64,000 nucleotides of DNA, from assembly GCF_029963765.1 (NCBI RefSeq), contig NZ_JALBYU010000009.1, positions 124,001 to 188,000 on the forward strand, read 5' to 3'. The position numbers and the translations under genes are program-made. The notes beneath the pieces are model-generated. The model was not told where the DNA came from, did not search any database, and saw only the letters and a program-made list of their open reading frames with translations. Below, in pieces: positions 28,501 to 39,012 of the stretch (the first letter of the stretch is position 1; every line of letters starts with the position of its first letter). This DNA comes from Pseudomonas sp. UYIF39 (GTDB taxonomy: Bacteria; Pseudomonadota; Gammaproteobacteria; Pseudomonadales; Pseudomonadaceae).

Positions 28501-28592
28501 CTGTGGGAGCGAGCTTGCTCGCGATAGCGGTGGGTCAGTCAACGCATGGGTTAACTGGCAGTCCGCCATCGCGAGTAAGCTCGCTCCCACAG
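28501..28592. repeat. REP doublet, GTGGGAGCGAGC family
   Basis: CTGTGGGAGCGAGCTTGCTC on the left and the inverse on the right (one base changed, GAGTAAGC) around about 45 bases of spacer, just after rsmE. Confidence 0.86.
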
Positions 28593-28624
28593 GGAAATTC
28601 GTCGCCCCAACCAACGTGTACAGC

Positions 28625-28651
28625 TACAGATTCCCACTCGCCTGCCGATAC
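28625..28651 (+). promoter_or_regulatory. Sigma-28 (FliA)-type promoter of the chemoreceptor gene
   Basis: TACA (28625-28628), 15 bases and GCCGATAC (28644-28651) differ from the FliA consensus TAAA-N15-GCCGATAA by one base in each half. It is 42 bases upstream of the chemoreceptor ATG. Confidence 0.6.
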
Positions 28652-28692
28652 AGTTCCCATAAAACCAACGAATGGTTCGAGGGAGTTGCAGC

Positions 28693-30609
28693 ATGTACCG
28701 ATGGCTAGCCGAGAAACTGGGGAACGTCAGCGTCAATCGCAAACTGAGTGTCGGCTTCGGTCTGGTGCTGCTTCTTACGTTGTTGATCACTTTCACCGGC
28801 TGGACCGGTCTGAGCGGCGTGATGAGTCGCGGCGATAAGCTGGGGTTTATTGCCAGCCTCAATGACCTGACCAAAGACCTGCGCCTGGCCCGTAGGGATT
28901 ACGAAATGCGTCACGGCGAACAAGGCCCCGGCGCGGTCAACGACCTGCTCGGCCAACTCGATACCGGCCTGAAAACCGCACGTACGTTGATCGAACAACC
29001 CGCCGACGCGGCCATGATCGACCAGCAACTGGCCGCCGTCAGTGAGTACAAGCAAGCCTTCACCGCCATGACCCAGGCCGGCGCCACCCGCGAAGACGCC
29101 CGCAGCAAACTCGGCGCCACCGCCGACAACGCCGTGGCCCGTGTCGCCGAAGTCGAAAAATCCATGCTGCAAGGTGACAGCGTCGCCGATTTCAATAGCG
29201 TGATCGACCTGAGCAAACTGATCCAGCAAGCGCGCTTTCAGGTGCGCGGTTACACCTACAGCGGCAAAACCGAGGCCGAGCAACCGGCGCTGGACGCCAT
29301 CGACAGCGCGTTGAAAAACCTCGAAAGCCTGCCCTCCAAACTGCCGGAGCAGCACATTGCCAACCTGCAACAGGCCACTGACTCGCTCAAGGCCTATCGC
29401 GCCGCCGTCAGCCAGTTCCGTGACTCTCAGGTTGCCAGCGCTGCCGCGCTCAAACGCATGGCCGCACAAGGCGACATCCTGCTCGACGTCAGCAAAAAAC
29501 TCACTGTGTCGCAAACCATCGTCCGAGACACTGACGCCGCGCACGCCAAAAACCTGCTGCTGCTGGCCACCGTCCTGGCGCTGGCCTTCGGCATGCTTGC
29601 CGCGTGGGCCATCACTCGCCAGATCGTGATTCCCCTGAGCCAGACCCTCAAAGTGGCAGAGCGCGTTGCTGCCGGCGACCTGACTCAAAACCTTATCTCT
29701 GAACGTCAGGACGAACTCGGTCAGCTACAGCGCGCCATGCAAAGCATGACCCTGGGCCTGCGCGAGTTGATTGGTGGCATCAGTGACGGCGTCACGCAAA
29801 TCGCCAGTGCCGCCGAAGAGCTGTCGGCAGTCACCGAGCAGACCAGCGCCGGGGTCAACAGCCAGAAGGTCGAGACCGACCAGGTGGCCACCGCCATGAA
29901 CGAAATGACCGCCACCGTGCAGGAAGTCGCGCGTAACGCCGAAGAAGCGTCCGAAGCCGCCCTCGCCGCCGACCAGCAGGCCCGCGAAGGGGACAAAGTG
30001 GTCGGCGAAGCCATCGCCCAGATCGAGCGCCTGGCCAAAGAAGTCGGCAACTCCACCGAAGCCATGGGTCATCTCAAACGCGAAAGCGACAAGATCGGCA
30101 GCGTGCTCGACGTGATCAAATCCGTGGCCCAGCAAACCAACCTGCTGGCCCTCAACGCCGCCATCGAGGCAGCCCGGGCCGGTGAGGCCGGACGTGGTTT
30201 TGCGGTGGTCGCCGACGAAGTCCGCAGCCTGGCCCAGCGCACCCAGAAGTCCACCGAAGAAATCGAAGAGCTGATCGTCGGCCTGCAAACCGGCACCCAG
30301 CAAGTGGCGACCATCATGGACAACAGCCGCAGCCTGACCGACAGCAGCGTCGAACTGACCCGCCGCGCCGGTGGCTCGCTGGAAAGCATTACCCGCACCG
30401 TCTCGGCGATTCAGTCGATGAACCAGCAGATCGCCGCCGCCGCCGAGCAACAGAGCGCGGTGGCCGAAGAGATCAACCGTAGCGTGCTGAATGTGCGCGA
30501 CGTGTCCGAGCAGACCTCGGCAGCCAGTGAAGAGACCGCGGCCTCCAGCGTTGAGCTGGCACGGTTGGGGACGCATTTGCAGATGCTGGTGGGGCGGTTC
30601 AAGGTCTGA
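28693..30609 (+). CDS. Methyl-accepting chemotaxis protein with HBM-type sensor domain
   Basis: The 638-residue receptor has a first membrane helix at about residues 19-40, a periplasmic all-helical region of about 240 residues ([20 protein letters not shown]...), a second helix ([20 protein letters not shown], about 283-305), HAMP, and the cytoplasmic signalling tip [20 protein letters not shown]. Size and sequence fit the helical bimodular (HBM) family, whose member McpS senses TCA intermediates and acetate; the ligand here is not known. Start at ATG 28693. A FliA-type promoter lies upstream. Confidence 0.9.
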   Translation: MYRWLAEKLGNVSVNRKLSVGFGLVLLLTLLITFTGWTGLSGVMSRGDKLGFIASLNDLTKDLRLARRDYEMRHGEQGPGAVNDLLGQLDTGLKTARTLIEQPADAAMIDQQLAAVSEYKQAFTAMTQAGATREDARSKLGATADNAVARVAEVEKSMLQGDSVADFNSVIDLSKLIQQARFQVRGYTYSGKTEAEQPALDAIDSALKNLESLPSKLPEQHIANLQQATDSLKAYRAAVSQFRDSQVASAAALKRMAAQGDILLDVSKKLTVSQTIVRDTDAAHAKNLLLLATVLALAFGMLAAWAITRQIVIPLSQTLKVAERVAAGDLTQNLISERQDELGQLQRAMQSMTLGLRELIGGISDGVTQIASAAEELSAVTEQTSAGVNSQKVETDQVATAMNEMTATVQEVARNAEEASEAALAADQQAREGDKVVGEAIAQIERLAKEVGNSTEAMGHLKRESDKIGSVLDVIKSVAQQTNLLALNAAIEAARAGEAGRGFAVVADEVRSLAQRTQKSTEEIEELIVGLQTGTQQVATIMDNSRSLTDSSVELTRRAGGSLESITRTVSAIQSMNQQIAAAAEQQSAVAEEINRSVLNVRDVSEQTSAASEETAASSVELARLGTHLQMLVGRFKV

Positions 30610-30687
30610 GGTGATGCCATCGCGAACAAGTTCGCTCTCACAGTTGATCGATGTGAACACAACCCGCGCGGGAACGATCATCAGTGC

Positions 30688-30714
30688 AAAAAAACCCGCT
30701 TTCGCGGGTTTTTT
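30688..30714. terminator. Bidirectional terminator between the chemoreceptor gene and opgH
   Basis: AAAAAAACCCGC, TTTC, GCGGGTTTTTT: a strong symmetric hairpin between convergent genes, ending two bases from the opgH stop. Confidence 0.9.
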
Positions 30715-30715
30715 G

Positions 30716-33286
30716 TCAGGCCAACTGAGGTTGCACACTCAACGGCTTGAGCGGCAACAGCGGCGCATGGGGATCGGCTTTCACCGATTTACGCCACGCT
30801 TCCAGCCACTCGGAGTGACCTTCGCTCCAGATCTGCTCATGCAAACGACCCAGTGCTACCGGGTCACTGAGCAGTTGCACGCGCTCATTGTTATTCAGAC
30901 CCTCAGGCCCGGCCTTCAGCGCATGACGAACCCGTTCGACCCGCAGCCATTCGATCGGCTCGGCCTGACGGTGGCGGGACGTCGCCAGCGAGCACGCCAA
31001 CGCGTTCTGCTGTGGATCGACCACCGCCCGGACGAAGCCGTCGTTCAGCGCATGCCAACGGTTTTCGTGGGTGTACTGGTCGGTCGCCAGCAAGGCCTGT
31101 GGCGGATTGTATTCCTCAGGGATCAGGAACAGGCTTTCGTCACGGGACTTGAGGCCCAGGCCGACTCGACTGGAAATCACCGACACCGGAATCGACAGCA
31201 TCAACGAACCGACGATCGGTACCAGCCACCAGAGGAAGCTCGGGTTCAGCCAGATCACCAACAGGGCCCAGAAGAAGCCCAGCAAGGTTTGCGGACCGTG
31301 GCGTTTGACCGCTTCGCTCCATGGCGTGGAGTCGTCGTCACGTTGCGGTGAGTTCCAGGTCGCGGCCCAGCCGAGGAACGCGGCGAGCACGAAGCGGGTG
31401 TGGAAAATCATCCGCACCGGCGCCAGCAGCATGGAGAACAGCATCTCCAGCAGCATCGACAGGGTCACCTTGAACTTGCCACCGAACTCTTTCGCGCCCT
31501 TGGCCCAGATCAGGATGATGCTCAACAACTTCGGCAGGAACAGCAGCACGACGGTGGTCGAGAACAGCGCGATCGCCTTGTCCGGGTGCCATTGTGGCCA
31601 CAACGGATAGAGCTGGCGCGGCTCAAGGAAGTACTGCGGCTCCATCAGCGTGTTGACCGCCAGCAGCGCCGTCGACAGCACGAGGAAGAAGAACCACAAC
31701 GGCGCCGACAAGTAAGACATCACGCCCGTCAGGAACACCGCACGGTGCACCGGGTGCATGCCTTTTACCAGGAACAACCGGAAGTTCATCAGGTTGCCGT
31801 GACACCAGCGACGGTCACGCTTGAGTTCGTCCAGCAGGTTCGGCGGCAATTCTTCGTAGCTGCCCGGCAAATCGTAGGCAATCCACACGCCCCAGCCGGC
31901 ACGGCGCATCAGCGCCGCTTCAACGAAGTCGTGGGACAGAATTGCACCGGCGAACGCGCCTTTACCGGGCAACGGCGCCAGGGCGCAGTGCTCGATGAAC
32001 GGCTTCATGCGGATGATCGCGTTGTGGCCCCAGTAGTGGGATTCGCCCAACTGCCAGAAGTGCAGACCGGCGGTGAACAGCGGACCGTACACGCGGGTGG
32101 CGAACTGCTGCATGCGTGCATACAACGTGTCCATGCCCGAAGCGCGTGGCGCGGTCTGGATGATCCCGGCGTCCGGGGTGGCTTCCATCAAGCGCACCAG
32201 ACTGGTCAGGCAATCGCCGCTCATCACGGAGTCCGCGTCGAGCACGACCATGTACTTGTAATCACCGCCCCAACGACGGCAGAAGTCGTCGAGGTTGCCG
32301 CTTTTACGCTTAACGCGACGGCGACGGCGGCGATAGAAGATCTTGCCGAAGCCCTTGGCTTCACGGCAGACGTCCAGCCAGGCTTGTTGCTCGGCGACGC
32401 AGATATCGGCGTCGTTACTGTCGCTGAGGACAAAGAAGTCGAAGCGATCCAGGTTGCCCGTGGCCGCAACCGACTCGAAGGTCGCCCGCAAACCGGCAAA
32501 CACCCGTGGCACGTCTTCGTTGCAGATCGGCATCACCAGTGCGGTGCGCGCGTCCGTGGGGATCGGCTCGTTGCCGGCGCTTTTACCGGAAATGCGGTAT
32601 TTGTCGTGACCGGTGAGCAACTCGAGGAAGCCCATCAATGCGGTCCAGAAACCGGCCGACACCCAGCAGAACAGAATCCCGAACAAAATCAGGATGCTGG
32701 TTTGCAGTGCATACGGCAGCACTTGCGTGGCCGTTTGCGACAGCGGTTGATGCAGCACTTCGTTCAGGTCGACGAACGACCAGCCCTGGTACGGCATGAT
32801 GCCTTTCATGTACCAGCCGGCGACGATGGTCTGGCCGAGCATCAGCACCAGCAGAATGTAGCGACGGATCGAACCGACGGTGCGCCAGCGAGCCGCCGGC
32901 AGCACATTTTCATCCTTCGGCGGGGCCGGCGGATTGGTGCGACCGGTCAGACGACGCCAGCCACGCACCAGAATGTTGGTGCGCCACGGCTCCGGCACGA
33001 CTTGGGTCCGACGAATCGGCGGGGTAGCCCGCAGGCAGACCCGGCCGCTGGCGTCGAGCACCAGCATTTCAGCGTCGGCCAGTTCTTCGGCGGTGTTCAG
33101 GGTCAGCCGACGACCGACCGAAGCTTGAGCAGCCTCGGTCGGCGCGTCGAACGTCGAGGACGACAGGCGTTCATGCAATTCGCTGAAAGACTGGCAGCCC
33201 GCGAGTTCCGCGCGCTGCTCGTCGGTCATCGGTAGATGCGCCAGATACTCGGCAAGAGTCTCTGGCTGTACTTGAGAATTACTCAT
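30716..33286 (-). CDS. opgH: Osmoregulated periplasmic glucan glucosyltransferase OpgH (MdoH)
   Basis: The 856-residue inner-membrane family 2 glycosyltransferase makes the beta-glucan backbone from UDP-glucose. Visible are an acidic cytoplasmic N-terminus, two membrane helices, the GT2 core with [15 protein letters not shown] (DxD) and [10 protein letters not shown] ((Q/R)xxRW), then several helices. It overlaps opgG by eight bases in the conserved opgGH operon and is followed immediately by a strong terminator. Full length, with no lost motifs. Confidence 0.95.
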   Translation of the reverse strand: MSNSQVQPETLAEYLAHLPMTDEQRAELAGCQSFSELHERLSSSTFDAPTEAAQASVGRRLTLNTAEELADAEMLVLDASGRVCLRATPPIRRTQVVPEPWRTNILVRGWRRLTGRTNPPAPPKDENVLPAARWRTVGSIRRYILLVLMLGQTIVAGWYMKGIMPYQGWSFVDLNEVLHQPLSQTATQVLPYALQTSILILFGILFCWVSAGFWTALMGFLELLTGHDKYRISGKSAGNEPIPTDARTALVMPICNEDVPRVFAGLRATFESVAATGNLDRFDFFVLSDSNDADICVAEQQAWLDVCREAKGFGKIFYRRRRRRVKRKSGNLDDFCRRWGGDYKYMVVLDADSVMSGDCLTSLVRLMEATPDAGIIQTAPRASGMDTLYARMQQFATRVYGPLFTAGLHFWQLGESHYWGHNAIIRMKPFIEHCALAPLPGKGAFAGAILSHDFVEAALMRRAGWGVWIAYDLPGSYEELPPNLLDELKRDRRWCHGNLMNFRLFLVKGMHPVHRAVFLTGVMSYLSAPLWFFFLVLSTALLAVNTLMEPQYFLEPRQLYPLWPQWHPDKAIALFSTTVVLLFLPKLLSIILIWAKGAKEFGGKFKVTLSMLLEMLFSMLLAPVRMIFHTRFVLAAFLGWAATWNSPQRDDDSTPWSEAVKRHGPQTLLGFFWALLVIWLNPSFLWWLVPIVGSLMLSIPVSVISSRVGLGLKSRDESLFLIPEEYNPPQALLATDQYTHENRWHALNDGFVRAVVDPQQNALACSLATSRHRQAEPIEWLRVERVRHALKAGPEGLNNNERVQLLSDPVALGRLHEQIWSEGHSEWLEAWRKSVKADPHAPLLPLKPLSVQPQLA

Positions 33287-35099
33287 CGGCAGGCAACTGG
33301 TAGCTCCAGGTCTCGGTCAGGACTTCTTCAGTCGGTGCCGATTCCGGTGTGGCTGGGGCCGCCTCGGCAGCGACTGGCTGCTTGGCGTCTTTGTTGTCCT
33401 TGTTCTTGGTTTCTACAACTGGCTTGGCGTCGGCCTGCTTGGCCTCAGCTTGTTTGGTTTCCTTGGCTTCCTTGTCCAGCTTCTCCTGCTGCCGGGCGGC
33501 AATCTTGTCAGCCTTGGCGACGGAAGAATTGGACGACGGCACCGATGTTTTGGCCAGGTCGGCAGGCACGATGTTCTCGACCAGTGCAGCACGCATCTCG
33601 GTAGGCTTGCCCGGATCCTTGATCTTCATCCGTAACGTCAGGCGCCAGCCCTTGGTTTCAGGGTTGTAACGTACGCTGTTCTCGACCAACTCGGCATTCT
33701 CGCCAACGCTGACTTGACTGCGAACGTCCGCAGTTTCCGGCAATGCCGCAAGGGACGGGCCTTCGAAGTCCACCAGATAAGCAACGCTACCGTCCGGCTG
33801 ACGAATCAGGTTGGACTGTTTAACGTCGCCCGTAGAACGCAGGGTCTGTTGAACCCAGGCGCTGTCCGGTGCGTGAAGTGCAGCTTCGTCGATGGTCCAG
33901 TGCATGCGATAAGCGACGTCCAGCGCTTGGCCAGGCTCAGGCAGTTTTTCCGGACTCCAGAACGCAACGATATTGTCGTTGGTTTCGTCCGCAGTCGGAA
34001 TCTCTACCAGATCGACGGAGCCCTTGCCCCAATCGCCTTCTGGTTCGATCCAGGCACTTGGGCGCTTGTCGTAGCGGTCGTCGAGGTCTTCGTAGTGGCT
34101 GAAGTCGCGGCCACGTTGCAGCAGGCCGAAACCGCGCGGGTTCTCGATCGAGAAGTTGCTCACCGCCAGGTGTTTCGGGTTGTTCAGTGGGCGCCAGATC
34201 CATTCGCCATTGCCGGCATGGATCGACAGGCCGCTGGAATCGTGCAATTCGCGACGGTAGTTCAGCACTTTCGACGGCTGATTGGCGCCGAACAGGAACA
34301 TGCTGGTCAACGGCGCAACGCCAAGCTTGGTGACCTTGTCACGCAGGAACATCTTGGCCTTGACGTCGACAACGGTATCGCTGCCCGGACGCAGGGTCAG
34401 GCGATAGGCACCGGTAGCGCGTGGCGAATCCAGCAGGGCGAAGATCACCAGGTGCTTGTCACCCGGTTTCGGCTGTTGAATCCAGAACTCGGTGAAACGC
34501 GGGAATTCTTCGCCGGACGGCAACGCGGTATCGATGGCCATGCCGCGAGCGGACAAGCCATAGGTGTGACCCTTGCCGACAACGCGGAAGTAACTCGCGC
34601 CGAGCATGGTCATGATTTCGTCTTGCTTGTCAGCCTTGTTGATCGGGTACAGCACACGGAAACCGGCATAACCCAGTTGTTCGGTGGCTTTAGGATCGAA
34701 CTTCACGTCGCCGAAATCGAAACGACTTGGGTCGTACTTGATCTCTTCGACGGTGTTAGCTGTGATTTCGTTGATTTTCACCGGCGTATCGAAATGCATA
34801 CCCTGGTGATAGAACGACAGCTTGAACGGGGTTTTCTGATCGGCCCACTCGGCTTTTTCGGTGAGGAAGCGAATTTTCTGATAGTCCGCGAATTTCATCT
34901 CGCGGAACTCGTTCGGCAGGTTACTGCGCGGAGCTTCGTACTTCTGCCCGGCCAGCTCTTTTGCCTTGACCGATACATCATCCAGATTGAATGCCCAAAG
35001 CTGACCGGCGCTGAGCAGGCAGAGCAGTGCAGAGCCCGCTACCAGAGCGCTTCGTAACCGTTTGGCAGACAATTTTGCATTACAGGGACTAACAATCAC
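33279..35099 (-). CDS. opgG: Periplasmic glucan biosynthesis protein OpgG (MdoG)
   Basis: The product is 606 residues with a signal peptide ([20 protein letters not shown], cleavage after LWA) and the two-domain OpgG/MdoG fold of a carbohydrate-active enzyme acting on the periplasmic glucan. I prefer the GTG start at 35099 because GAGGG lies six bases upstream and [16 protein letters not shown] is the usual N-terminus; the open frame reaches TTG 35126. The last 130 residues carry a Lys/Ala/Gln-rich segment ([20 protein letters not shown]), which is longer than in E. coli OpgG. opgH overlaps its end. Confidence 0.94.
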   Translation of the reverse strand: MIVSPCNAKLSAKRLRSALVAGSALLCLLSAGQLWAFNLDDVSVKAKELAGQKYEAPRSNLPNEFREMKFADYQKIRFLTEKAEWADQKTPFKLSFYHQGMHFDTPVKINEITANTVEEIKYDPSRFDFGDVKFDPKATEQLGYAGFRVLYPINKADKQDEIMTMLGASYFRVVGKGHTYGLSARGMAIDTALPSGEEFPRFTEFWIQQPKPGDKHLVIFALLDSPRATGAYRLTLRPGSDTVVDVKAKMFLRDKVTKLGVAPLTSMFLFGANQPSKVLNYRRELHDSSGLSIHAGNGEWIWRPLNNPKHLAVSNFSIENPRGFGLLQRGRDFSHYEDLDDRYDKRPSAWIEPEGDWGKGSVDLVEIPTADETNDNIVAFWSPEKLPEPGQALDVAYRMHWTIDEAALHAPDSAWVQQTLRSTGDVKQSNLIRQPDGSVAYLVDFEGPSLAALPETADVRSQVSVGENAELVENSVRYNPETKGWRLTLRMKIKDPGKPTEMRAALVENIVPADLAKTSVPSSNSSVAKADKIAARQQEKLDKEAKETKQAEAKQADAKPVVETKNKDNKDAKQPVAAEAAPATPESAPTEEVLTETWSYQLPADE

Positions 35100-35419
35100 G
35101 AGCAACCCTCGCCGAAAACAGATCAAAAAACCAACGGCCAGTTAAAGTGCCCGTGAGGTGTACGGCATGAAAAACCGACCCTACAGACCACTCTTGCCAA
35201 GTTGGCGAGCATTGTTCCGACCCCTATGGGGCTAAATGATTCCCCAAGAGGTCCAGGACAAGTCTCTACCTAAGTCAAAATGGACCAACGAACGCTGATC
35301 CCCGTAGCGCGCGATTATCTAGTAGGCCGCGTTACAACGCATCAGGGGTAACAAAGTATTTATCGCGAAAAACGCCTGTTTTCAGTCGAAAAGCCCTTAA
35401 AAACATGTTTCAAGCGCTT
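35100..35419. other. Intergenic region between opgG and dtd
   Basis: About 320 bases without a gene. It should hold the opgGH promoter and leader; GATAAT on the minus strand near 35311-35316 is a possible -10, but I find no convincing -35. No REP element or strong terminator is seen in it. Confidence 0.4.
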
Positions 35420-35857
35420 TCAGGTCTGTAACAGGAAGGTTACCGGGCCGTCGTTGACCAGGTGCACCTGCATATCCGCGCCGAATCTACCTGATGCCAC
35501 AGTGCCATGCACCTGTTTCGCTTTGCCTAATAGATAGTCGAAAAGTTCCTCGCCCAGGGCCGGAGGGGCAGCGGTCGAAAAACTCGGACGCAACCCGCTC
35601 TTGGTATCGGCGGCCAGGGTGAACTGTGAGACCAGCAGCAACCCACCGCCTACATCCGCCAGGGACAGATTCATCTTGCCTTCGGCGTCACTGAACACAC
35701 GATAGTTAAGCAGCTTCTGCAGAAGTTTGTCGGCGCTGGCCCGAGTATCCTCGGGCTCAATCGCCACCAACACCAGCAAACCCTGATCGACGGCGCCAAC
35801 CACCTCCCCCGCTACCTCGACTCGCGCGCCACGCACGCGTTGCAGCAGGCCCTTCAT
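35420..35857 (-). CDS. dtd: D-aminoacyl-tRNA deacylase
   Basis: The 145-residue DTD enzyme hydrolyses D-amino acids (D-Tyr, Gly) wrongly attached to tRNA. The two family motifs are present: [12 protein letters not shown] and, near the C-terminus, [11 protein letters not shown] (the Gly-cisPro type motif appears as GP). The N-terminus [15 protein letters not shown] is normal. It overlaps the upstream pip gene by four bases (ATGA). Confidence 0.95.
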   Translation of the reverse strand: MKGLLQRVRGARVEVAGEVVGAVDQGLLVLVAIEPEDTRASADKLLQKLLNYRVFSDAEGKMNLSLADVGGGLLLVSQFTLAADTKSGLRPSFSTAAPPALGEELFDYLLGKAKQVHGTVASGRFGADMQVHLVNDGPVTFLLQT

Positions 35858-36825
35858 GCTTCTTCAGGGGCCAGGTCGAGCAGACGATGGGCCATCTGAT
35901 CGGCGGCGCGAACCAGTGCGTCAGTAATGCCAGGTTCGGAGGCGGCATGGCCGGCGTCACGGATCACCTGCAATTCACTGTTCGGCCAGTTCTGATGCAG
36001 TTCCCAGGCGTTATCCAGCGGGCAGATCACGTCGTAGCGACCGTGGACGATCACGCCAGGCAAATGAGCGATCTTGCCCATGTCGCGGATCAGCTGGTTG
36101 GGCTCAAGGAACGCATTGTTGGTGAAGTAGTGACATTCGATGCGGGCGATGGACAACGCGCGCTGTGGCTCAGAGAAACGATCGACCACCATCGGGTTCG
36201 GGCGCAGGGTGGCGGTCCGGCCTTCCCAGGTGGACCAGGCCTTGGCTGCGTGCATCTGGGCAATCTGATCGTTGCCGATCAGGCGCTTGTGGAACGCCGA
36301 GAGCAAGTCTTCGCGCTCGTCCATCGGGATCGGTGCGATGTAGTCCTGCCAGTAATCGGGGAACAGACGACTGGCGCCACACTGGTAGAACCATTCGATT
36401 TCCTGCGGACGGCAGAGAAAAATCCCGCGCAGAATCAGACCGTGCACACGCTCCGGGTGGGTTTGCGCGTAGGCCAGCGCCAGGGTCGAACCCCACGAAC
36501 CGCCGAACAACACCCATTTTTCGATGCCAAGGTGCTGGCGAATCCGCTCAAGGTCGGCGACCAGATCCCAAGTGGTGTTGTTTTCCAGGCTCGCGTGGGG
36601 CGTGGAACGACCGCAACCGCGCTGGTCGAAGGTCACAATGCGATACAGGTTCGGATCGAAAAACCGACGGCTCTGGGCATCACACCCGGCGCCGGGGCCG
36701 CCGTGGATGAATACAACCGGCAAACCTTCCGGCGAACCGCTTTCGTCGACATACAGCGTGTGGGTTTCATCGACGGCCAGATCGTGCCGGGCGTGGGGTT
36801 TGATCTGCGGGTACAAAGTCTGCAT
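35854..36825 (-). CDS. pip: Proline iminopeptidase
   Basis: The 323-residue alpha/beta hydrolase releases N-terminal proline from peptides. The oxyanion HGGPGAG motif, the nucleophile in [14 protein letters not shown], the Asp in [11 protein letters not shown] and the His in DAGHAASEP form the S33 peptidase set. The N-terminus [20 protein letters not shown] is the family pattern. pip-dtd is a conserved pair in Pseudomonas and is coupled by overlap. Cytoplasmic; no signal peptide. Confidence 0.94.
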   Translation of the reverse strand: MQTLYPQIKPHARHDLAVDETHTLYVDESGSPEGLPVVFIHGGPGAGCDAQSRRFFDPNLYRIVTFDQRGCGRSTPHASLENNTTWDLVADLERIRQHLGIEKWVLFGGSWGSTLALAYAQTHPERVHGLILRGIFLCRPQEIEWFYQCGASRLFPDYWQDYIAPIPMDEREDLLSAFHKRLIGNDQIAQMHAAKAWSTWEGRTATLRPNPMVVDRFSEPQRALSIARIECHYFTNNAFLEPNQLIRDMGKIAHLPGVIVHGRYDVICPLDNAWELHQNWPNSELQVIRDAGHAASEPGITDALVRAADQMAHRLLDLAPEEA

Positions 36826-36938
36826 TGCGCGCTCCGTAAGGGGTCGAGGTCATCCCTGGGGGGACTTCTATTATTCTGCCGTCCGGCATCATAAACCCGA
36901 ATTACGCCAATGAGCATGCCTTGCAGAGTCAGAGTTTT

Positions 36939-37859
36939 TCAGCCCGTTTTTTCAGACAAATAGACGAGCAGCGTTTCATAGAGTGCGTCGACCTCGGCGA
37001 CCTGCCCCCGAGCCCGCAAACAGCCGTGAACCAACCCCTCCCCGTAATAAAGCGTCGCTGCCACGCCTGCTGCATTCAGTCGCTCGGCGTAGAGCATGCC
37101 GTCATCGCGCAGCGGGTCGAATTGCGCTACGGCGATCAAGGCCGGCGGCAACCTACTGAAATCCTCGGCGAGCAACGGCATCGCATAAGCACTTGGCTGT
37201 CCGGTGCCGCGCAAGTACAGGGTGTGATAACAATCCAGGTCGCTGCTGCTGAGCAAGGGAGCATCGACGCATTCGCTGCGCGACGGCAATCGGTGATCAC
37301 CGCCCAGCCCCGGATAAATCAGCACCTGCGCAGCCGGCAATGGCTCGCCCGCATCGCGCAACGCCAGACACAACGCCGCCGCAAGGTTGCCACCGGCGCT
37401 GTCCCCGACCACCAGCGTTCGCTCGGGATCGAGCCGGAATGGCCCGGTCCGTAGTGCGCGCCAGACACCCAGACAATCCTCGAACGCCGCCGGAAATGGA
37501 TGTTCCGGCGCCAACCGATAATCGACGGCGATCACCAGCACGCCGAGTGTCGATGCCAGTTCGGCGCAGATGAAGTCGTGGGAATCCAGATCCCCCACCA
37601 CCCACCCGCCCCCGTGCAGATAAACAATGCACGGGCAACCGCTGGTCGGTGGCGAAACCGGCGGTTGATAAGACCGCACCGGCACGCCAGCCAATTCAAA
37701 ATCGACCACATACAGCCCGGCGGGACGTGACGGAGTGAACGCCCGGCACATGTCGCTATAAGCCTGGCGCAAACCACCGAGACTGCTGTCGGTGCTGTTG
37801 AAGCTGACGGTTTTCTCGACGAAAGCCGCCATTTGCTCGGATAACGGATAGGAACTCAT
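36939..37859 (-). CDS. Alpha/beta hydrolase of the hormone-sensitive-lipase (HSL, family IV) type
   Basis: The 306-residue esterase-like protein has the oxyanion-hole motif YLHGGGWVVGD, nucleophile GDSAGGNLAAALC, Asp in VAQFDPLRDDG and His in GLVHGCLR. No signal peptide, so it is cytoplasmic. Start at ATG 37859, which shares one base with the stop of the upstream binding-protein gene (TGATG), so the two are translationally coupled. In P. aeruginosa a hydrolase near the carnitine-binding protein gene removes acyl groups from acylcarnitines; a similar role on an acylated quaternary amine is possible here but is inference only. Substrate unknown. Confidence 0.82.
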   Translation of the reverse strand: MSSYPLSEQMAAFVEKTVSFNSTDSSLGGLRQAYSDMCRAFTPSRPAGLYVVDFELAGVPVRSYQPPVSPPTSGCPCIVYLHGGGWVVGDLDSHDFICAELASTLGVLVIAVDYRLAPEHPFPAAFEDCLGVWRALRTGPFRLDPERTLVVGDSAGGNLAAALCLALRDAGEPLPAAQVLIYPGLGGDHRLPSRSECVDAPLLSSSDLDCYHTLYLRGTGQPSAYAMPLLAEDFSRLPPALIAVAQFDPLRDDGMLYAERLNAAGVAATLYYGEGLVHGCLRARGQVAEVDALYETLLVYLSEKTG

Positions 37860-38806
37860 CAAAGTTTCAAACTGGTCTGAACGGTCGCCACGCCATCCTT
37901 GCCATCAAAACTGCTGACACCTGCCAGCCAGCGCTGCAGATCTTCCGGATGGTCGCGCAACCACTGCTTGGCAACATCCTGCGGCGTCTTGCGCTCCATG
38001 ATCGGCACCATCAACTGGCTTTCCTGAGCAGCATTGAAGGTCAGGTTTTCCAGCAAGCGGTTTACGTTCGGGCAGCGCTGGGCGTAGTCCGGGGCGGTCA
38101 CGGTGGAGACGGTGGCGGCGCCTTCGTTCGGGCCGTAAACGTCTTCACTGCCGGTCAGGTAGGCGACCTTCATATTGATGTTCATCGGGTGCGGGGTCCA
38201 GCCGACGAACACCACGAATTCCTTGCGATTCACCGCCCGCTGAACGGCGGCAAGCATGCCGGCCTCACCCGACTCGATCAGCTTGAAATCCTTCAAGCCA
38301 AATTGATTGGTCTCGATCATGGTTTTGATGGTGGTATTGGCGCCACTGCCGGGCTCGATGCCGTAGATTTTGCCGCCGAGTTGATCCTTGAATTTGGCGA
38401 TATCGGCGAAGGTTTTCAGGCCCGCTTCGGCGACGTACTCAGGTACGGCGAGGGTTGCCTGAGCGTCGGCCAGGCTCGGTTTGTCCATGACTTTCACCTG
38501 ATTGGCAGCCAGGAACGGCGCGATGTTTTTGTCCATCGCCGGTTTCCAGTAACCGAGGTAGATGTCCAGGCGTTTGTCGCGGATGCCGGCGAAGATGATT
38601 TGCTGCACGGCGCTGGTTTGCTTGCTTTCGTAGCCGAGGCCGTTGAGCAGTACGTCAGCCATGCCGCTGGTGGCGATCACGTCGGTCCAGTTGACCACGC
38701 CCATGCGCACGGCCTTGCAGGAAGCGTCGTCACTGGCCAGAACACTGGTGCTCAGCAGAGCAGTGCCGCAGAGGATTGAGAGACAGCGGGTGAACAGTCT
38801 TTTCAT
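37859..38806 (-). CDS. Orphan ABC transporter substrate-binding protein, choline/betaine/carnitine type
   Basis: The 315-residue periplasmic protein has a signal peptide (MKRLFTRCLSILCGTALLSTSVLA) and an OpuAC/ChoX fold. Four aromatic residues sit where ChoX forms its quaternary-ammonium cage: Trp40 (VVNWTD), Trp87 (LGYWKP), Tyr124 (VPEYVA) and Trp203 (VGWTPHPMN). The ligand is probably choline, betaine, carnitine or a related compound. I chose ATG 38806 for the signal peptide; the frame is open to 38872. No permease or ATPase gene is adjacent, so it must use a transporter encoded elsewhere or HutWV about 8 kb away. Confidence 0.85.
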   Translation of the reverse strand: MKRLFTRCLSILCGTALLSTSVLASDDASCKAVRMGVVNWTDVIATSGMADVLLNGLGYESKQTSAVQQIIFAGIRDKRLDIYLGYWKPAMDKNIAPFLAANQVKVMDKPSLADAQATLAVPEYVAEAGLKTFADIAKFKDQLGGKIYGIEPGSGANTTIKTMIETNQFGLKDFKLIESGEAGMLAAVQRAVNRKEFVVFVGWTPHPMNINMKVAYLTGSEDVYGPNEGAATVSTVTAPDYAQRCPNVNRLLENLTFNAAQESQLMVPIMERKTPQDVAKQWLRDHPEDLQRWLAGVSSFDGKDGVATVQTSLKL

Positions 38807-38950
38807 TGGGAGGGTCTCGTGCGGCAGCGGATTATTGTGGGCCGGTGTCTTTGTGCACCGTGCCCAGAACATTACGCAGCGTCGAGAGGGTAAAAGCGAA
38901 CTGTAGCGACCGAGATTTGCACGGTGGCGACTTGGTAACGAAGTGCTTTA

Positions 38951-38997
38951 CCTGTGGGAGCGGCGGTGCGGCGATCCGACTTGCTCGCTCCCACAGG
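38951..38997. repeat. Single REP-like inverted repeat
   Basis: CCTGTGGGAGCG at the left and CTCGCTCCCACAGG at the right, with a degenerate centre; a lone copy of the common REP family between hutG and the orphan binding protein. Confidence 0.65.
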
Positions 38998-39012
38998 GTT
39001 ATGCGGCAAGTT

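Noticed and set aside
31400..33235. 611-codon ORF opposite opgH
   Set aside because: It is antisense to a complete glycosyltransferase and its protein is low-complexity and rich in His/Arg/Gln.
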